A stretch of DNA of 64,000 bases from Lachnospiraceae bacterium (GTDB lineage Bacteria; Bacillota; Clostridia; Lachnospirales; Lachnospiraceae), in NCBI GenBank assembly GCA_015057115.1, contig SVEZ01000010.1, forward strand, positions 1 through 64,000, given 5' to 3'. The notes under the pieces are model-generated. The model was given only the letters and a program-made list of their open reading frames with translations. It ran no database searches and was not told the origin of the DNA. Below, one piece after another: positions 10,426-20,188 of the stretch. How positions within the stretch are numbered: position 1 is the first letter of the stretch; every line of letters begins with the position of its first letter. The translations under genes were made by a program, and so were the position numbers.

Positions 10426-12723
10426 TTAATTCATTTCCAGCTTATGAATTTCATTTAACCAGCTGTAATTTGCCGTTGTGTTCGGAGTCAGGGTCGAAGT
10501 ATTAATTCTTTCCGTGGAAAACAGTGTACAATTCTGTCTCTGGTACACCGGTAATTCCACTCCCCAGTCTCTCACAATGTCCATACATTCCTTGTAAATC
10601 ATCTTGCGGTATCCCTGATCCTCAGATTTACGTGCTGACATAATCAGCTTATCCAAGCTGTTATCCCGGATATGATAAAAATTCCCACTGGAACGGGTTC
10701 TGTCAATATTCTTACTGTGGTATTTCTGATACATATCCGGATCCATGGCACTTTGCCATGCCGCGCACCAAATCTCAAGTTTTCCTTCATCCAGCTTCTT
10801 CCACATCACATTTTCATCTTCTTCATCATGAATGATGAGTTCGATTCCCAAGGATGCCAATGCCTTTTGCACATTCCGAAGAATCTCGTAGCTGGGATGT
10901 TCTCCCTTTCCTTCTGCCGGAATATACGTGGTATAAGACAGGCTCGCACCGTAAGGTGCCGCACTAAACTTTCCGGAGGCTTCATCATATTCGTAACCCG
11001 CTTCGATAAAATACTCCTTAGCTGCTTCCAAAGCCGCTTTGTATCGTTTATCCGCATTCATATAGTCCGAATACAGTGCATGTCCACTCTCATCAACGGA
11101 AAATGCCGGCATATATCCCTTCTCATTTTCCTTGGGGGATGCCCAGGAGCTGGTCTCAATGGGATATTCCAAAACAGTGGCCGCATCTCCGTAATACTCA
11201 TCAATAGAGGTCTTGCGGTATACGGCAAAAAGTGTCATCAGCGCTTTTCTTAATGCCTTGGACTTATTGGACCCCGGCTTACCGTTTACGTTTACTTTAT
11301 CTGCATTGATTCCAATGTAACCATACAGCATATAATCCACCACGTAAGATGTAATGATATCCCCGGATAACTCCCGATTCTTGTTGGCATTCCGCACTTC
11401 ATCAAAGCTTGCAACAGATCCCGAAATTTCTCCGATATCCATTTTTCCATCCTTCAACATGGTAATCATATCCTGCTCAGATGCCTGACTTACCACCAGT
11501 TTCTTAATCTTCGGTTCGCCCAAATAATAATATGGATTCGCCTCCATAGTTACCTGACCATCTTTGAATTCCTTGAAAATATAAGGTCCTGCTCCCATGG
11601 GCTTACGCTCTTTTTCCACAACCTTGCGAAGCTTTCCTCGCCGAAATCCAAAACAATGCTTTTCGTAATTGTATTGTTCCACATCGCCGTAGTAATGCAG
11701 CGGCAAAACCGGAATTCCTAAAATGGAATAAATTGCCGATGCTTCAAACCCCTTGGTCTGAATCTGTACCGTATAATCATCCTTCTTTACAATTCCTTCA
11801 ATGTGGTCCACCCGCTGTCCATCTGTCTTCTTTACTTCTTCCGCATACAATTCTTCGTAAGCAATTTTTTCAATTTGCTCGTCAAAATAGCTTTCTGAGC
11901 CATTATAATGGATTGCCAAACTATGGTAGTCCACGTCGTACTGTTCTGCCACATCTTCTACAACAGAATCCTCTGTTGTCTTTACATTTTTCTTGAGGCT
12001 GTAATACTCAAGGAACATTTCCTGTGCTGATTCATATCGTTTCTCTTTGTAGGTCTCCTTGCACCAGCTGTATTCCTCCTCCAGTATTTCCCGGATAAAA
12101 GTGCGGATTCCACTTTTCAGACCCTTGGACGGATTTGCCAAACGCTCTTTTACCGCATAAGGTTCGATTTCAATCCCTTCTGCCGCTGTGGAATTCATTC
12201 TGTAATTCTCAAGACCCACTATATGAAAAGAATTCAAAAGCCGCGTTCCCGTATAAGACGGATCCAAGTGCACATAGTAGGAAAAAATGACGTCGTCTGC
12301 CGTCACCGGTGTCCCATCGCTGAATTTCAAATCCTCTCGCAGCTTCACGGTATAGGTGGTTATCTTGTCCCCCTCGTCGTAATTCCAGGAAATATCCGCC
12401 GGACCGTAATAGGTATATCCTTTACCGTCATACTCGGCCTTCTCTCCCTTAATTCCTTTCTTAATTAAGTTTCCTTCTCTATCTGCCGTTAAAAGGTAGA
12501 GCTGTGTAAGCTGGACTACCCCTTCATTGTTTCTGGCATCATCGGTAAATGGCGTGAACTTATCTCCAAAAGATTCACAGCCGATAATCAGTGGTCGTTC
12601 TTCCTTCTCAGTCACTTTTTCCCCATTTGACTGAGTGCATCCCACCATGCCGGTAGCAAGTGTTACTGCCAAAAAAGCCGCCACTCCTTTTTTCCATATC
12701 CTTTTCAAAATTATTACCTCCAA
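10426..12723 (-). CDS. Extracellular peptide-binding lipoprotein (SBP family 5, OppA/DppA-like)
   Basis: Lipobox VGCTQS; YTVKLREDLKFSDGTPVTADDVIFSY; 765 aa. Confidence 0.9.
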   Translation of the reverse strand: MEVIILKRIWKKGVAAFLAVTLATGMVGCTQSNGEKVTEKEERPLIIGCESFGDKFTPFTDDARNNEGVVQLTQLYLLTADREGNLIKKGIKGEKAEYDGKGYTYYGPADISWNYDEGDKITTYTVKLREDLKFSDGTPVTADDVIFSYYVHLDPSYTGTRLLNSFHIVGLENYRMNSTAAEGIEIEPYAVKERLANPSKGLKSGIRTFIREILEEEYSWCKETYKEKRYESAQEMFLEYYSLKKNVKTTEDSVVEDVAEQYDVDYHSLAIHYNGSESYFDEQIEKIAYEELYAEEVKKTDGQRVDHIEGIVKKDDYTVQIQTKGFEASAIYSILGIPVLPLHYYGDVEQYNYEKHCFGFRRGKLRKVVEKERKPMGAGPYIFKEFKDGQVTMEANPYYYLGEPKIKKLVVSQASEQDMITMLKDGKMDIGEISGSVASFDEVRNANKNRELSGDIITSYVVDYMLYGYIGINADKVNVNGKPGSNKSKALRKALMTLFAVYRKTSIDEYYGDAATVLEYPIETSSWASPKENEKGYMPAFSVDESGHALYSDYMNADKRYKAALEAAKEYFIEAGYEYDEASGKFSAAPYGASLSYTTYIPAEGKGEHPSYEILRNVQKALASLGIELIIHDEEDENVMWKKLDEGKLEIWCAAWQSAMDPDMYQKYHSKNIDRTRSSGNFYHIRDNSLDKLIMSARKSEDQGYRKMIYKECMDIVRDWGVELPVYQRQNCTLFSTERINTSTLTPNTTANYSWLNEIHKLEMN

Positions 12724-12830
12724 CTAGTAACTGTCTATGTGGAATTATAGCACATTCTGACAGGCTCTTCCACCCTTGTTATTCATAAAACATGGCATAT
12801 TATTTCATCACAAATTCTTCAAACTTTTTC

Positions 12831-12905
12831 TTGACATTGAAAAACCAGTGGGATATAATAGTCAAAATGCCTGAGGGAAATCCCAAAATTCCCCTGCATT
12901 TTTGT
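12831..12905 (+). promoter_or_regulatory. pyrBI promoter and short terminator-type leader (candidate attenuator)
   Basis: TTGACA (12831) - 17 - TATAAT (12854); leader AAAATGC..GAGGGA..TCCC..GCATTTTT hairpin followed by a U-tract. Confidence 0.6.
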
Positions 12906-12934
12906 GAGAAAACTTTATATTTAGGAGGAACAAT

Positions 12935-13852
12935 ATGCGACACTTAATGAGCCCTATGGATTTTTCCGTGGAAGAACTCGATAAGCTGCTTTCACTGGCA
13001 GATGATATCGAAAAGAATCCAGCCAAATATGCCCATGCATGTGACGGTAAGATTTTAGCAACCTGTTTTTATGAACCCAGTACAAGAACAAGACTTAGTT
13101 TTGAATCCGCTATGTTACGTCTAGGCGGACAGGTATTAGGTTTTTCCGAAGCCGGAAGCAGTTCAGCAGCCAAAGGCGAAAGTGTTTCCGATACAATCCG
13201 TGTTATTTCTTGTTACGCTGACATTTGTGCCATCCGTCATCCTAAGGAAGGCGCTCCACTTGTTGGTTCCCAAAAATCTTTAATTCCAGTTATTAACGCC
13301 GGTGACGGTGGTCATCAGCATCCAACTCAAACCCTTACCGATTTACTTACAATTAAACAAAAGAAAGGTCGTTTAGACAACCTTACCATCGGTTTGTGCG
13401 GAGACTTAAAATTCGGACGTACCGTTCACTCTTTGATTGAGGCGTTGGTTCGTTACGAGAATGTTTCCTTTGTGCTGATTTCTCCGGAAGAACTGCGTGT
13501 ACCAAGCTACATCCGCGAGGAGGTTTTGGAAGGCAACAACATTCCATACAAAGAGGTGGAACGTCTGGAAGATGCTATGGCGGATTTGGATATTCTCTAT
13601 ATGACACGTATTCAGAAAGAACGTTTCTTCAACGAAGAGGATTACCTGCGTATGAAGGGCTTCTACATCCTGGATCCCAAGAAGATGGAACTTGCAAAAC
13701 AGGATATGATTGTTATGCATCCCCTTCCACGTGTTAATGAAATTTCCGTAGAAGTTGATAAAGATGAACGTGCCAACTACTTTGAGCAGGCACAATATGG
13801 TGTCTATGTCCGTATGGCTTTGATTCTTACATTATTGGAGGTGCAGGTATGA
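12935..13852 (+). CDS. pyrB: Aspartate carbamoyltransferase catalytic subunit
   Basis: [33 protein letters not shown] motifs. Confidence 0.98.
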   Translation: MRHLMSPMDFSVEELDKLLSLADDIEKNPAKYAHACDGKILATCFYEPSTRTRLSFESAMLRLGGQVLGFSEAGSSSAAKGESVSDTIRVISCYADICAIRHPKEGAPLVGSQKSLIPVINAGDGGHQHPTQTLTDLLTIKQKKGRLDNLTIGLCGDLKFGRTVHSLIEALVRYENVSFVLISPEELRVPSYIREEVLEGNNIPYKEVERLEDAMADLDILYMTRIQKERFFNEEDYLRMKGFYILDPKKMELAKQDMIVMHPLPRVNEISVEVDKDERANYFEQAQYGVYVRMALILTLLEVQV

Positions 13853-14298
13853 TTAACGTAGGAGCAATTAAAGAGGGATATGTTTTAGACCACATTCAGG
13901 CAGGAATGGCATTACAGATTTACAGTGACTTAAACTTGAAAGCTATGAAGGACTGTACCATTGCAATTATCACCAACGCTTCCAGCCAGACCATGGGCAA
14001 GAAAGATATTTTGAAGGTAGAATGTCCGGTAGGCGCTATCGATTTGGATGTTTTAGGATTTTTGGATCACAACATCACAGTAAATGTAATTAAGAACGAA
14101 CAGATTGTTGAGAAGAAGAAGTTAAAACTTCCAAAGCAGATTGTCAACGTTATTAAATGTAAGAACCCACGTTGCATCACCTCTATCGAACAGGAACTTG
14201 ATCAGATTTTCTTCCTGACAGATGAAGACAAAGAAATTTATCGTTGCAAGTATTGTGAAGAGAAATATCGTTCTCATAAGCGCAATAAATTAAACTAA
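13849..14298 (+). CDS. pyrI: Aspartate carbamoyltransferase regulatory subunit
   Basis: C-terminal Zn site CKNPRCITS...[12 protein letters not shown] overlap with pyrB. Confidence 0.97.
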   Translation: MINVGAIKEGYVLDHIQAGMALQIYSDLNLKAMKDCTIAIITNASSQTMGKKDILKVECPVGAIDLDVLGFLDHNITVNVIKNEQIVEKKKLKLPKQIVNVIKCKNPRCITSIEQELDQIFFLTDEDKEIYRCKYCEEKYRSHKRNKLN

Positions 14299-14319
14299 TC
14301 TCGGATTAAAATTACATAT

Positions 14320-14357
14320 TGAGGGCATCTATCACTTAAGATAGGTGCCCTCATTTT
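14320..14357 (+). terminator. Intrinsic terminator after pyrI
   Basis: TGAGGGCATCTATC-acttaa-GATAGGTGCCCTCA-TTTTT. Confidence 0.9.
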
Positions 14358-14376
14358 TCGCATCATGTATTTTTCT

Positions 14377-15033
14377 CTACGCAAGTTCTTCCTTCAATCC
14401 TAAAGAATCCAGCCAATCCTTCAACTCATCAAAAATCTGAGGCGGAACTGCCACTTTCCCCTTTTCCAATACCTTTCTTCGTCTATTGCTTTTCAGACAC
14501 TTCCAGGACCATTTCCAACGCCATTTTGACGGAAAAAGCATAAGCGTATCAAATAACCATAGAACTTCTGCCGCAAGCACAAAAATCAAAATCCCCATCA
14601 AATTCGGATTCGGTGCTCCGATGATAAAACTTCCCGCACCTATTGCGGCAGGAATCAATAAAGCCTTCCATCGCAAATAATACCGTCTGGAAAAGCCAAT
14701 GCCGGCATGCAAAAATTCCACATACTCTTCCGTACTTTTTTCTTTACTCTCAATCTTGTCTTCTATAATCGGATATCCAAATACCTTGTTATATCCCAAA
14801 CCCAGAAACAAGGGTTCTTGAAGTACATAGATTGGAATGCCCTCTTTCGATATTTCCAAATGGCTTTCCTTACGATATCCATTCACAATCACCAGAACTT
14901 CTCTCCCCTGCTTCTTTCCAAGCTTAGCGTAAGCTAACGGCCTTCCCACCATATGTTTGTGCGTATAAAAATATCCGCAGAAAAATATCTGGGTAAGTAT
15001 TACTGTCGCTATAATCGTAAATTTTAATCCCAT
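14377..15033 (-). CDS. Membrane protein of unknown function
   Basis: 218 aa ORF with three hydrophobic segments, RBS-proximal start. Confidence 0.65.
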   Translation of the reverse strand: MGLKFTIIATVILTQIFFCGYFYTHKHMVGRPLAYAKLGKKQGREVLVIVNGYRKESHLEISKEGIPIYVLQEPLFLGLGYNKVFGYPIIEDKIESKEKSTEEYVEFLHAGIGFSRRYYLRWKALLIPAAIGAGSFIIGAPNPNLMGILIFVLAAEVLWLFDTLMLFPSKWRWKWSWKCLKSNRRRKVLEKGKVAVPPQIFDELKDWLDSLGLKEELA

Positions 15034-15063
15034 ACATATCCTTTCCTATCTTTTCTGTCTTAA

Positions 15064-16044
15064 CTAAAATGTCTCTATATGAGGTTTCTTTGGCATATCC
15101 TGTCTATTGAGCATTTGCTGATATTCTTGGAATTTTTCCTTCGGAACCTCAAACACCACGTCCGGATTAATATTCGTAAATGCCTTAGTCGATACATGTT
15201 TTAACTTGGTTGATTCGATTCGGATGCGCTTAATTGACTGATTGTTCTTTAATATTCTGCTTCCGATCTTTTCCACATTTTTCGGAATACAAAGATAGGT
15301 TAGGCCGGCTGCCGGATATTCATAATAAGCGCTAAAAGCCTCATCTTCTATGGTTTTCACACTATCCGGTATGGTCACCGTCTTCAACTGAATGCATGCC
15401 TCAAACATCCGGTTGGGTATCACATTCATCCCCTTGGATATTGTAACCTCTTTAAGATCCGTGCAGTAAAAAGTTCTTCCACCTATGAATTCCACCGTAT
15501 CCGGCATATCAATCTTTTTTAATGGTGTCATGGAAAAAGCTTCCATTCCAATATGCGAAAGTCCTTCATTTAGTTGAACGGTTTGCAATCCGCTTTCGCA
15601 AAAAGCCTCTACCTGTATGCTTTTTAAATTGGGTGGACATTGAAATTTCCGTAGCCTTTTGCATCCAAAAAATGCTCGCTCACCGATTTTTTCCACCTCA
15701 TCGGTCATCTGCACTTCTTTAAGAAATCCAAAATCAGCACAGGCTTCATAGCCAATATAATGGATGCCTTTTCCAAAAATAACTTTTCTGCAAAAAGTAC
15801 GATACTTCCACCAGGGCGACTTCCAATCCTCCTCCTGCTCTTCACAGCTCATCTGCTCATAGTCATACATGATTCCGTCGCTTCCTTCTTCTGCTTCAAA
15901 GCGGAGGGTTAAGGTTAAAATATTGTATTCCCATCGAATTCCCGCCTGATCCACACCGCCATAGGTTTTCGGGATAAAAATCACGAGAGCGGCAATTGCC
16001 GCTCCCATAATCCATTTTCGATATTTTTTCAGTTTCTCAATCAT
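15064..16044 (-). CDS. BspA-like (LRR_5) leucine-rich repeat protein with N-terminal TM
   Basis: Repeats such as VTIPDSVKTIEDEAF, IDMPDTVEFIGGRTF. Confidence 0.88.
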   Translation of the reverse strand: MIEKLKKYRKWIMGAAIAALVIFIPKTYGGVDQAGIRWEYNILTLTLRFEAEEGSDGIMYDYEQMSCEEQEEDWKSPWWKYRTFCRKVIFGKGIHYIGYEACADFGFLKEVQMTDEVEKIGERAFFGCKRLRKFQCPPNLKSIQVEAFCESGLQTVQLNEGLSHIGMEAFSMTPLKKIDMPDTVEFIGGRTFYCTDLKEVTISKGMNVIPNRMFEACIQLKTVTIPDSVKTIEDEAFSAYYEYPAAGLTYLCIPKNVEKIGSRILKNNQSIKRIRIESTKLKHVSTKAFTNINPDVVFEVPKEKFQEYQQMLNRQDMPKKPHIETF

Positions 16045-16045
16045 A

Positions 16046-16651
16046 TTATAAGCCTAACAGCTCTTTTTCACGACGAATTGCATTTTCTTCAATGGATTCG
16101 ATTTCTGCGCTCATTTTCGCTACAAACTCTTCATCCTTAATGGACTCTAAGTTAATCTTTACATTGTAGCCTGCTGCAAGAACAGCAGTACGAGCCATCA
16201 TCATAGCGGTCTTTCCATCGGTAACTGCATTTGGGTTACCTTTTTTAACTGCAAGTTCTGCGTAATCCATTGCTTCATAAGCAAGTTTGGCATTTTCAAG
16301 AGGAACTACTGCAGCTGCCTTTAAGCCTTCCTGCATTGCTTCTCTTCTTGCTGCCTTTTCTTCATCCGTTCCCTTTGGAAGCTTTAATGCGTCCATATAC
16401 TGGTTGAAGGACTCGGAATCTTTTAAAATACCGTCTAAAAGCTCTTTTGCAAGAGCAGATGCGGATGCTTCCATAACCTTCATCTCATCTTCTACGTCTG
16501 CATATTTCTCACGTCCGATGGTTAAGTTGGCAACCATTCCCGCAAGGGATGCTGCTAATGCGCCTGCTAATGCTGCAACACTTCCGCCGCCCGGTGCCGG
16601 TTCATTGGATTCGGTTAAGGCACAAAATGCCTCTACTGTCATATCTTTCAT
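16046..16651 (-). CDS. fchA: Cyclodeaminase/cyclohydrolase family protein (formimidoyl-THF cyclodeaminase-like)
   Basis: EPAPGGGSVAALAGALAASLAGMVANLTIG motif. Confidence 0.9.
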   Translation of the reverse strand: MKDMTVEAFCALTESNEPAPGGGSVAALAGALAASLAGMVANLTIGREKYADVEDEMKVMEASASALAKELLDGILKDSESFNQYMDALKLPKGTDEEKAARREAMQEGLKAAAVVPLENAKLAYEAMDYAELAVKKGNPNAVTDGKTAMMMARTAVLAAGYNVKINLESIKDEEFVAKMSAEIESIEENAIRREKELLGL

Positions 16652-16668
16652 GTTAGTCTCCTTTTAAT

Positions 16669-17565
16669 TTAGAACAATCTGGTTTCCAATACCTGATTCA
16701 TATCAAAGTTCTCAATCTGCAAATAATACTCTGCAGCATCGATTAACGCTGCCATTGGAACGAGTCCGATAACTTCACTTCCAATAACGTTTACACCATA
16801 TCTTCTTGCTTCGAATTTTACGGTTTCGAATACACGATATACGGCAGATTTCTCATAGTTGGTAAGGTTCATGGATACCTGTGCCACGTTACGATCCTCT
16901 AACATAACGCCCATAGCTTTCACGTAACGATATCCGCCACCAATATGACGAATCTTCTTTGCAATAGCACTTGCAATCTCTACATCGCTGGTATCTAAGT
17001 TAATGTTAAATGCTACAAGCGGCATTCTTGCTCCGATTGCTGTTACACCACCGGTTGGATGAATGGTATCCGGTCCAAAATCCGGTTTCCACATATCCTG
17101 ATCCTTCATTTTCTCTGCCATTCCCTCGAACTGTCCCTTACGAATGGAGGCAAGATTCTCACGATGTGGTGCAGTTGCAGATTTCTCATATAAGAAGAAT
17201 GGCTGTCCGAATTTCTCGGAAGCTTCTTTTGCTACTGCCTTTGCAGCCTCGTCTGCATCTTCTACAGTTGTGTTGCGGATTGGAATGAATGGAATTACAT
17301 CTACACAACCCATTCTCGGATGCTGTCCTTCATGCTTGGTCATATCGATAAGTTCAATTGCCTTTCCGATTGACTCAATAACCGCTGCTTTTAATGCTTC
17401 CGGCTCACCGATAACAGTTACTACGGAACGGTTATGGCTCTCATCAGAGCTGTAATCAAGAAGTTTAACGCCTTCTTTTCCGCGGAAGCAATCCACAATC
17501 TTCTCAACCTTCTGTAAATCTCTACCTTCACTGTAATTTGGTACACATTCCAGTATTCTATCCAT
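16669..17565 (-). CDS. ftcD: Glutamate formimidoyltransferase
   Basis: ILECVPNYSEGRD, GQHPRMGCVDVIPFIP motifs. Confidence 0.95.
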   Translation of the reverse strand: MDRILECVPNYSEGRDLQKVEKIVDCFRGKEGVKLLDYSSDESHNRSVVTVIGEPEALKAAVIESIGKAIELIDMTKHEGQHPRMGCVDVIPFIPIRNTTVEDADEAAKAVAKEASEKFGQPFFLYEKSATAPHRENLASIRKGQFEGMAEKMKDQDMWKPDFGPDTIHPTGGVTAIGARMPLVAFNINLDTSDVEIASAIAKKIRHIGGGYRYVKAMGVMLEDRNVAQVSMNLTNYEKSAVYRVFETVKFEARRYGVNVIGSEVIGLVPMAALIDAAEYYLQIENFDMNQVLETRLF

Positions 17566-17626
17566 TTTCCCCAATGTGCGACTAACGTCGCTTCTCCTTT
17601 CTGAAGTTGAATTATGTATTATTCCC

Positions 17627-17809
17627 AAAATACGAAAGGCAAAAGGTTCACAGTATGAAATACTGTGAACTCATTGCACAATAAATCGAGCTGACAAGCT
17701 AGCTTGTCATATCGATTTTTGTGCAATTGGTCTATATCGGCTTCGCCGATATGACTTTTGCCTCAGCACAGCATGATAAATCCCACCCACGCCGGTGCTT
17801 TCGTATTTT
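17627..17809. repeat. 183-bp nested palindromic intergenic element (multi-hairpin, cloverleaf-like)
   Basis: Outer 12-bp IR AAAATACGAAAG/CTTTCGTATTTT; inner 8-bp IR GGCAAAAG/CTTTTGCC enclosing three perfect hairpins (GTTCACAGTAT/ATACTGTGAAC; ATTGCACAA..TGACAAGCT/AGCTTGTCA..TTGTGCAAT; ATATCGGC/GCCGATAT). Confidence 0.85.
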
Positions 17810-17822
17810 TTTCACCTACGCA

Positions 17823-17855
17823 CAAAGGGGCTTCTAACTCGAAGCCCCTTTTGTA
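17823..17855. terminator. Terminator-like hairpin between the DUF1015 gene and the palindromic element
   Basis: aaaGGGGCTTC-taactc-GAAGCCCCtttt. Confidence 0.7.
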
Positions 17856-17863
17856 ATACAAAA

Positions 17864-19162
17864 TTATTTTACAATCTTACGAGCTTCCATATAGAATCTC
17901 TTCTCCTGAGCTTCACCCATAGAGAAAGTCTTACGTGGCAATACACCATCGATAATAACTCCTCTGAAAAGATCTGCCTTTGCCGGATCCGGTAAATAGA
18001 ATCCCATATTGCCATCCTGTTCAGACAGCTGTGCAAGAGAATCAAGTCCATGGATATAGTCAATCTTAATGTTCTTTCTGGTGCTCAAGTAGTCATCTAA
18101 GAAATTCTGCAAGGTTGCAACTTCCATAGCCCACTTGGAGTTCATAACGGTGAATGCACCCTTCTTATTTCCTGCAGTCCACTTAAATACCTGTCCTCCG
18201 GCAACTTCTCCTTCTTCTACGCTTCCGCCGTTCTTTCCGAAGAAATCCTTTGCAGCAGCGATTACATCGCTTGGATCTGCGCCGAACAATACACGGTAGA
18301 TTGCTTCAATCTCTAAGCTCTCATCATGAATATTTACCACCTCAGCAAGTACAAAACGTGCCGGATGTGTTTTCTTCTCTTCCTCAGATAATCCTTCTTT
18401 AATACGCTCCCAGTTAGCCTTTGCGGTAGCCATAGAATGGTTGCCGTCACCGGTTGCATAATGAACGATTGGATAATCCTTGTCCAGATTATATTTCTTG
18501 TTGAAGGTTTCTCTATCTGCTAATTTATCTAATGCAGCCTGGATTTTGTCGGTTACTTCTCCTTCCGGAATAAACCATCCGGTTAAGTGACCACCTTTCT
18601 GCATTAATTCTACATCATAAACCTTCTTGAAATCATTTCTCTTCTCATAAATCGGTTCGATAACTGTTCTATCCGGATCGTCAATAAGAAGCATGATATG
18701 AGGCAATTCCATAGATGCATTCTTACGAACCGCAAGTCTCGGTGGAATTCTCTCCTCTACAGTCTTCTCTGTCGGACGGATTAAGGAAGTTGATCCCAAA
18801 TGATAATCATACTCCTCAAGGTCAAAAGCCATCATGAGACCTTTTCTTCCGCAAACACGACCGGTTTCACGATCTAAGAGGATCATACCGCTTGGTAACT
18901 CCTCTAAAATGCCTTCCTTCTCATAACGAATCATTTCGGCATTGATTTTCTCGGTTCTTTCTGCAACATCGTCACCCTCTAAGTAAATCTCCGGCAAGGT
19001 GATACGCACGGTTGATGGTGCATCCCCAACAAATTCATTTACTTCTTTCCAGTATTCCGGTTCGGATGTATACTGGTCACAGGCAACAACTGCCCATTTT
19101 GCCATGTCAACGCCTTCTTTTGGAAGCATCATTTTACATGGTTTTGTACTTCTTACTGCCAT
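17864..19162 (-). CDS. DUF1015 family protein
   Basis: 432 aa; DGNHSMATAKANWE, AVVACDQYTSEPEYW motifs; located with serA/serC. Confidence 0.9.
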   Translation of the reverse strand: MAVRSTKPCKMMLPKEGVDMAKWAVVACDQYTSEPEYWKEVNEFVGDAPSTVRITLPEIYLEGDDVAERTEKINAEMIRYEKEGILEELPSGMILLDRETGRVCGRKGLMMAFDLEEYDYHLGSTSLIRPTEKTVEERIPPRLAVRKNASMELPHIMLLIDDPDRTVIEPIYEKRNDFKKVYDVELMQKGGHLTGWFIPEGEVTDKIQAALDKLADRETFNKKYNLDKDYPIVHYATGDGNHSMATAKANWERIKEGLSEEEKKTHPARFVLAEVVNIHDESLEIEAIYRVLFGADPSDVIAAAKDFFGKNGGSVEEGEVAGGQVFKWTAGNKKGAFTVMNSKWAMEVATLQNFLDDYLSTRKNIKIDYIHGLDSLAQLSEQDGNMGFYLPDPAKADLFRGVIIDGVLPRKTFSMGEAQEKRFYMEARKIVK

Positions 19163-19171
19163 AGGTTCCTC

Positions 19172-20095
19172 CTAGCCTTCAAAGGTAGATTTGATAACGT
19201 CAATTAACTCTAAGCCGATTCTTGCCTGGCACTCTTTAGTACCTGCACCGATATGCGGTGTACAGGAAACTGCCGGATGTCCTGCAAGCTCCCAGTTAGG
19301 ATCTTTTTCACTTAACCATACGTCAAGACCTGCTGCCTTAACTTTTCCGCTGTTAAGTCCGTCAAGTAATGCTTTCTCGTCGATGTTTGCACCACGGGAT
19401 ACGTTGATGATAACAACACCGTCTTTCATCTTCTTAAGGCCTTCAGCGTCTACGATTGGCTTCTCTCCGGATGGAGCACACATGGTAATGATGTCTGCCT
19501 GTGCAAATGCTTCATCCTGAGAAACGAATTTCATTCCGATTTCGCCTTCTAAGTTCTTCATCTTATCAGCGAATGGATCGTAAGCAATGATGTTCATTCC
19601 AAGAGCAACACCTTTTCTACCAACCTGCTGTCCGATTCTTCCGAATCCGAATACTGCCATGGTCTTTCCTGCAAGCTCAAATCCCTTGGAGTAAGCTTTC
19701 TTCTCCCATTTGCCTTCTCTCATTGTATGACCTGCAATAGAGATGTTACGTGCGCAAGAGAACAGATGAGCAAAAGCGAGTTCGGAAACTGCATTTGCGG
19801 AAGACTGTGGTGTGTTGCGAACAGTAATTCCTGCTTCTTCAGCATATTTCACTGCGATGTTATCAACACCAACACCTGCTCGAACGATGAGTTTTAACTT
19901 GCTTCCCTTAGCTGCATCGATCTGTGGCTCTTTAATCTTGGTTGCGGAACGGATGATTACTGCATCAAAATCGCGTAATGCTGTTCCCAACTCATCCGGC
20001 TCGTAGAATTTCTCTACGATTTCATATCCGTCATTTCTTAATTTCTCGATAGCTCCTGCATCCATTCCATCAGTAACTAAAATACGTGCGATCAT
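19172..20095 (-). CDS. serA: D-3-phosphoglycerate dehydrogenase family protein
   Basis: FGFGRIGQQVGRKGVALGM NAD-binding motif, adjacent to serC. Confidence 0.93.
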   Translation of the reverse strand: MIARILVTDGMDAGAIEKLRNDGYEIVEKFYEPDELGTALRDFDAVIIRSATKIKEPQIDAAKGSKLKLIVRAGVGVDNIAVKYAEEAGITVRNTPQSSANAVSELAFAHLFSCARNISIAGHTMREGKWEKKAYSKGFELAGKTMAVFGFGRIGQQVGRKGVALGMNIIAYDPFADKMKNLEGEIGMKFVSQDEAFAQADIITMCAPSGEKPIVDAEGLKKMKDGVVIINVSRGANIDEKALLDGLNSGKVKAAGLDVWLSEKDPNWELAGHPAVSCTPHIGAGTKECQARIGLELIDVIKSTFEG

Positions 20096-20129
20096 TTTCT
20101 TTTCCTCCCAAAATAAATTTCTTATCGAA

Positions 20130-20168
20130 AAAAACGACCGCCCGCCGGGGAATCCCCCCCGGCGAGCT
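20130..20168 (-). terminator. GC-rich intrinsic terminator between serC and serA
   Basis: Minus gctcgccgggg-gggatt-ccccggcgggc...gtcgttttttt. Confidence 0.75.
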
Positions 20169-20188
20169 AAGTCAAAATTATTATCTTC

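Noticed and set aside
12867-12947. 26-aa leader peptide [26 protein letters not shown] overlapping pyrB start
   Set aside because: Would start only a few nt from the predicted transcription start with no RBS; coding potential not supported.
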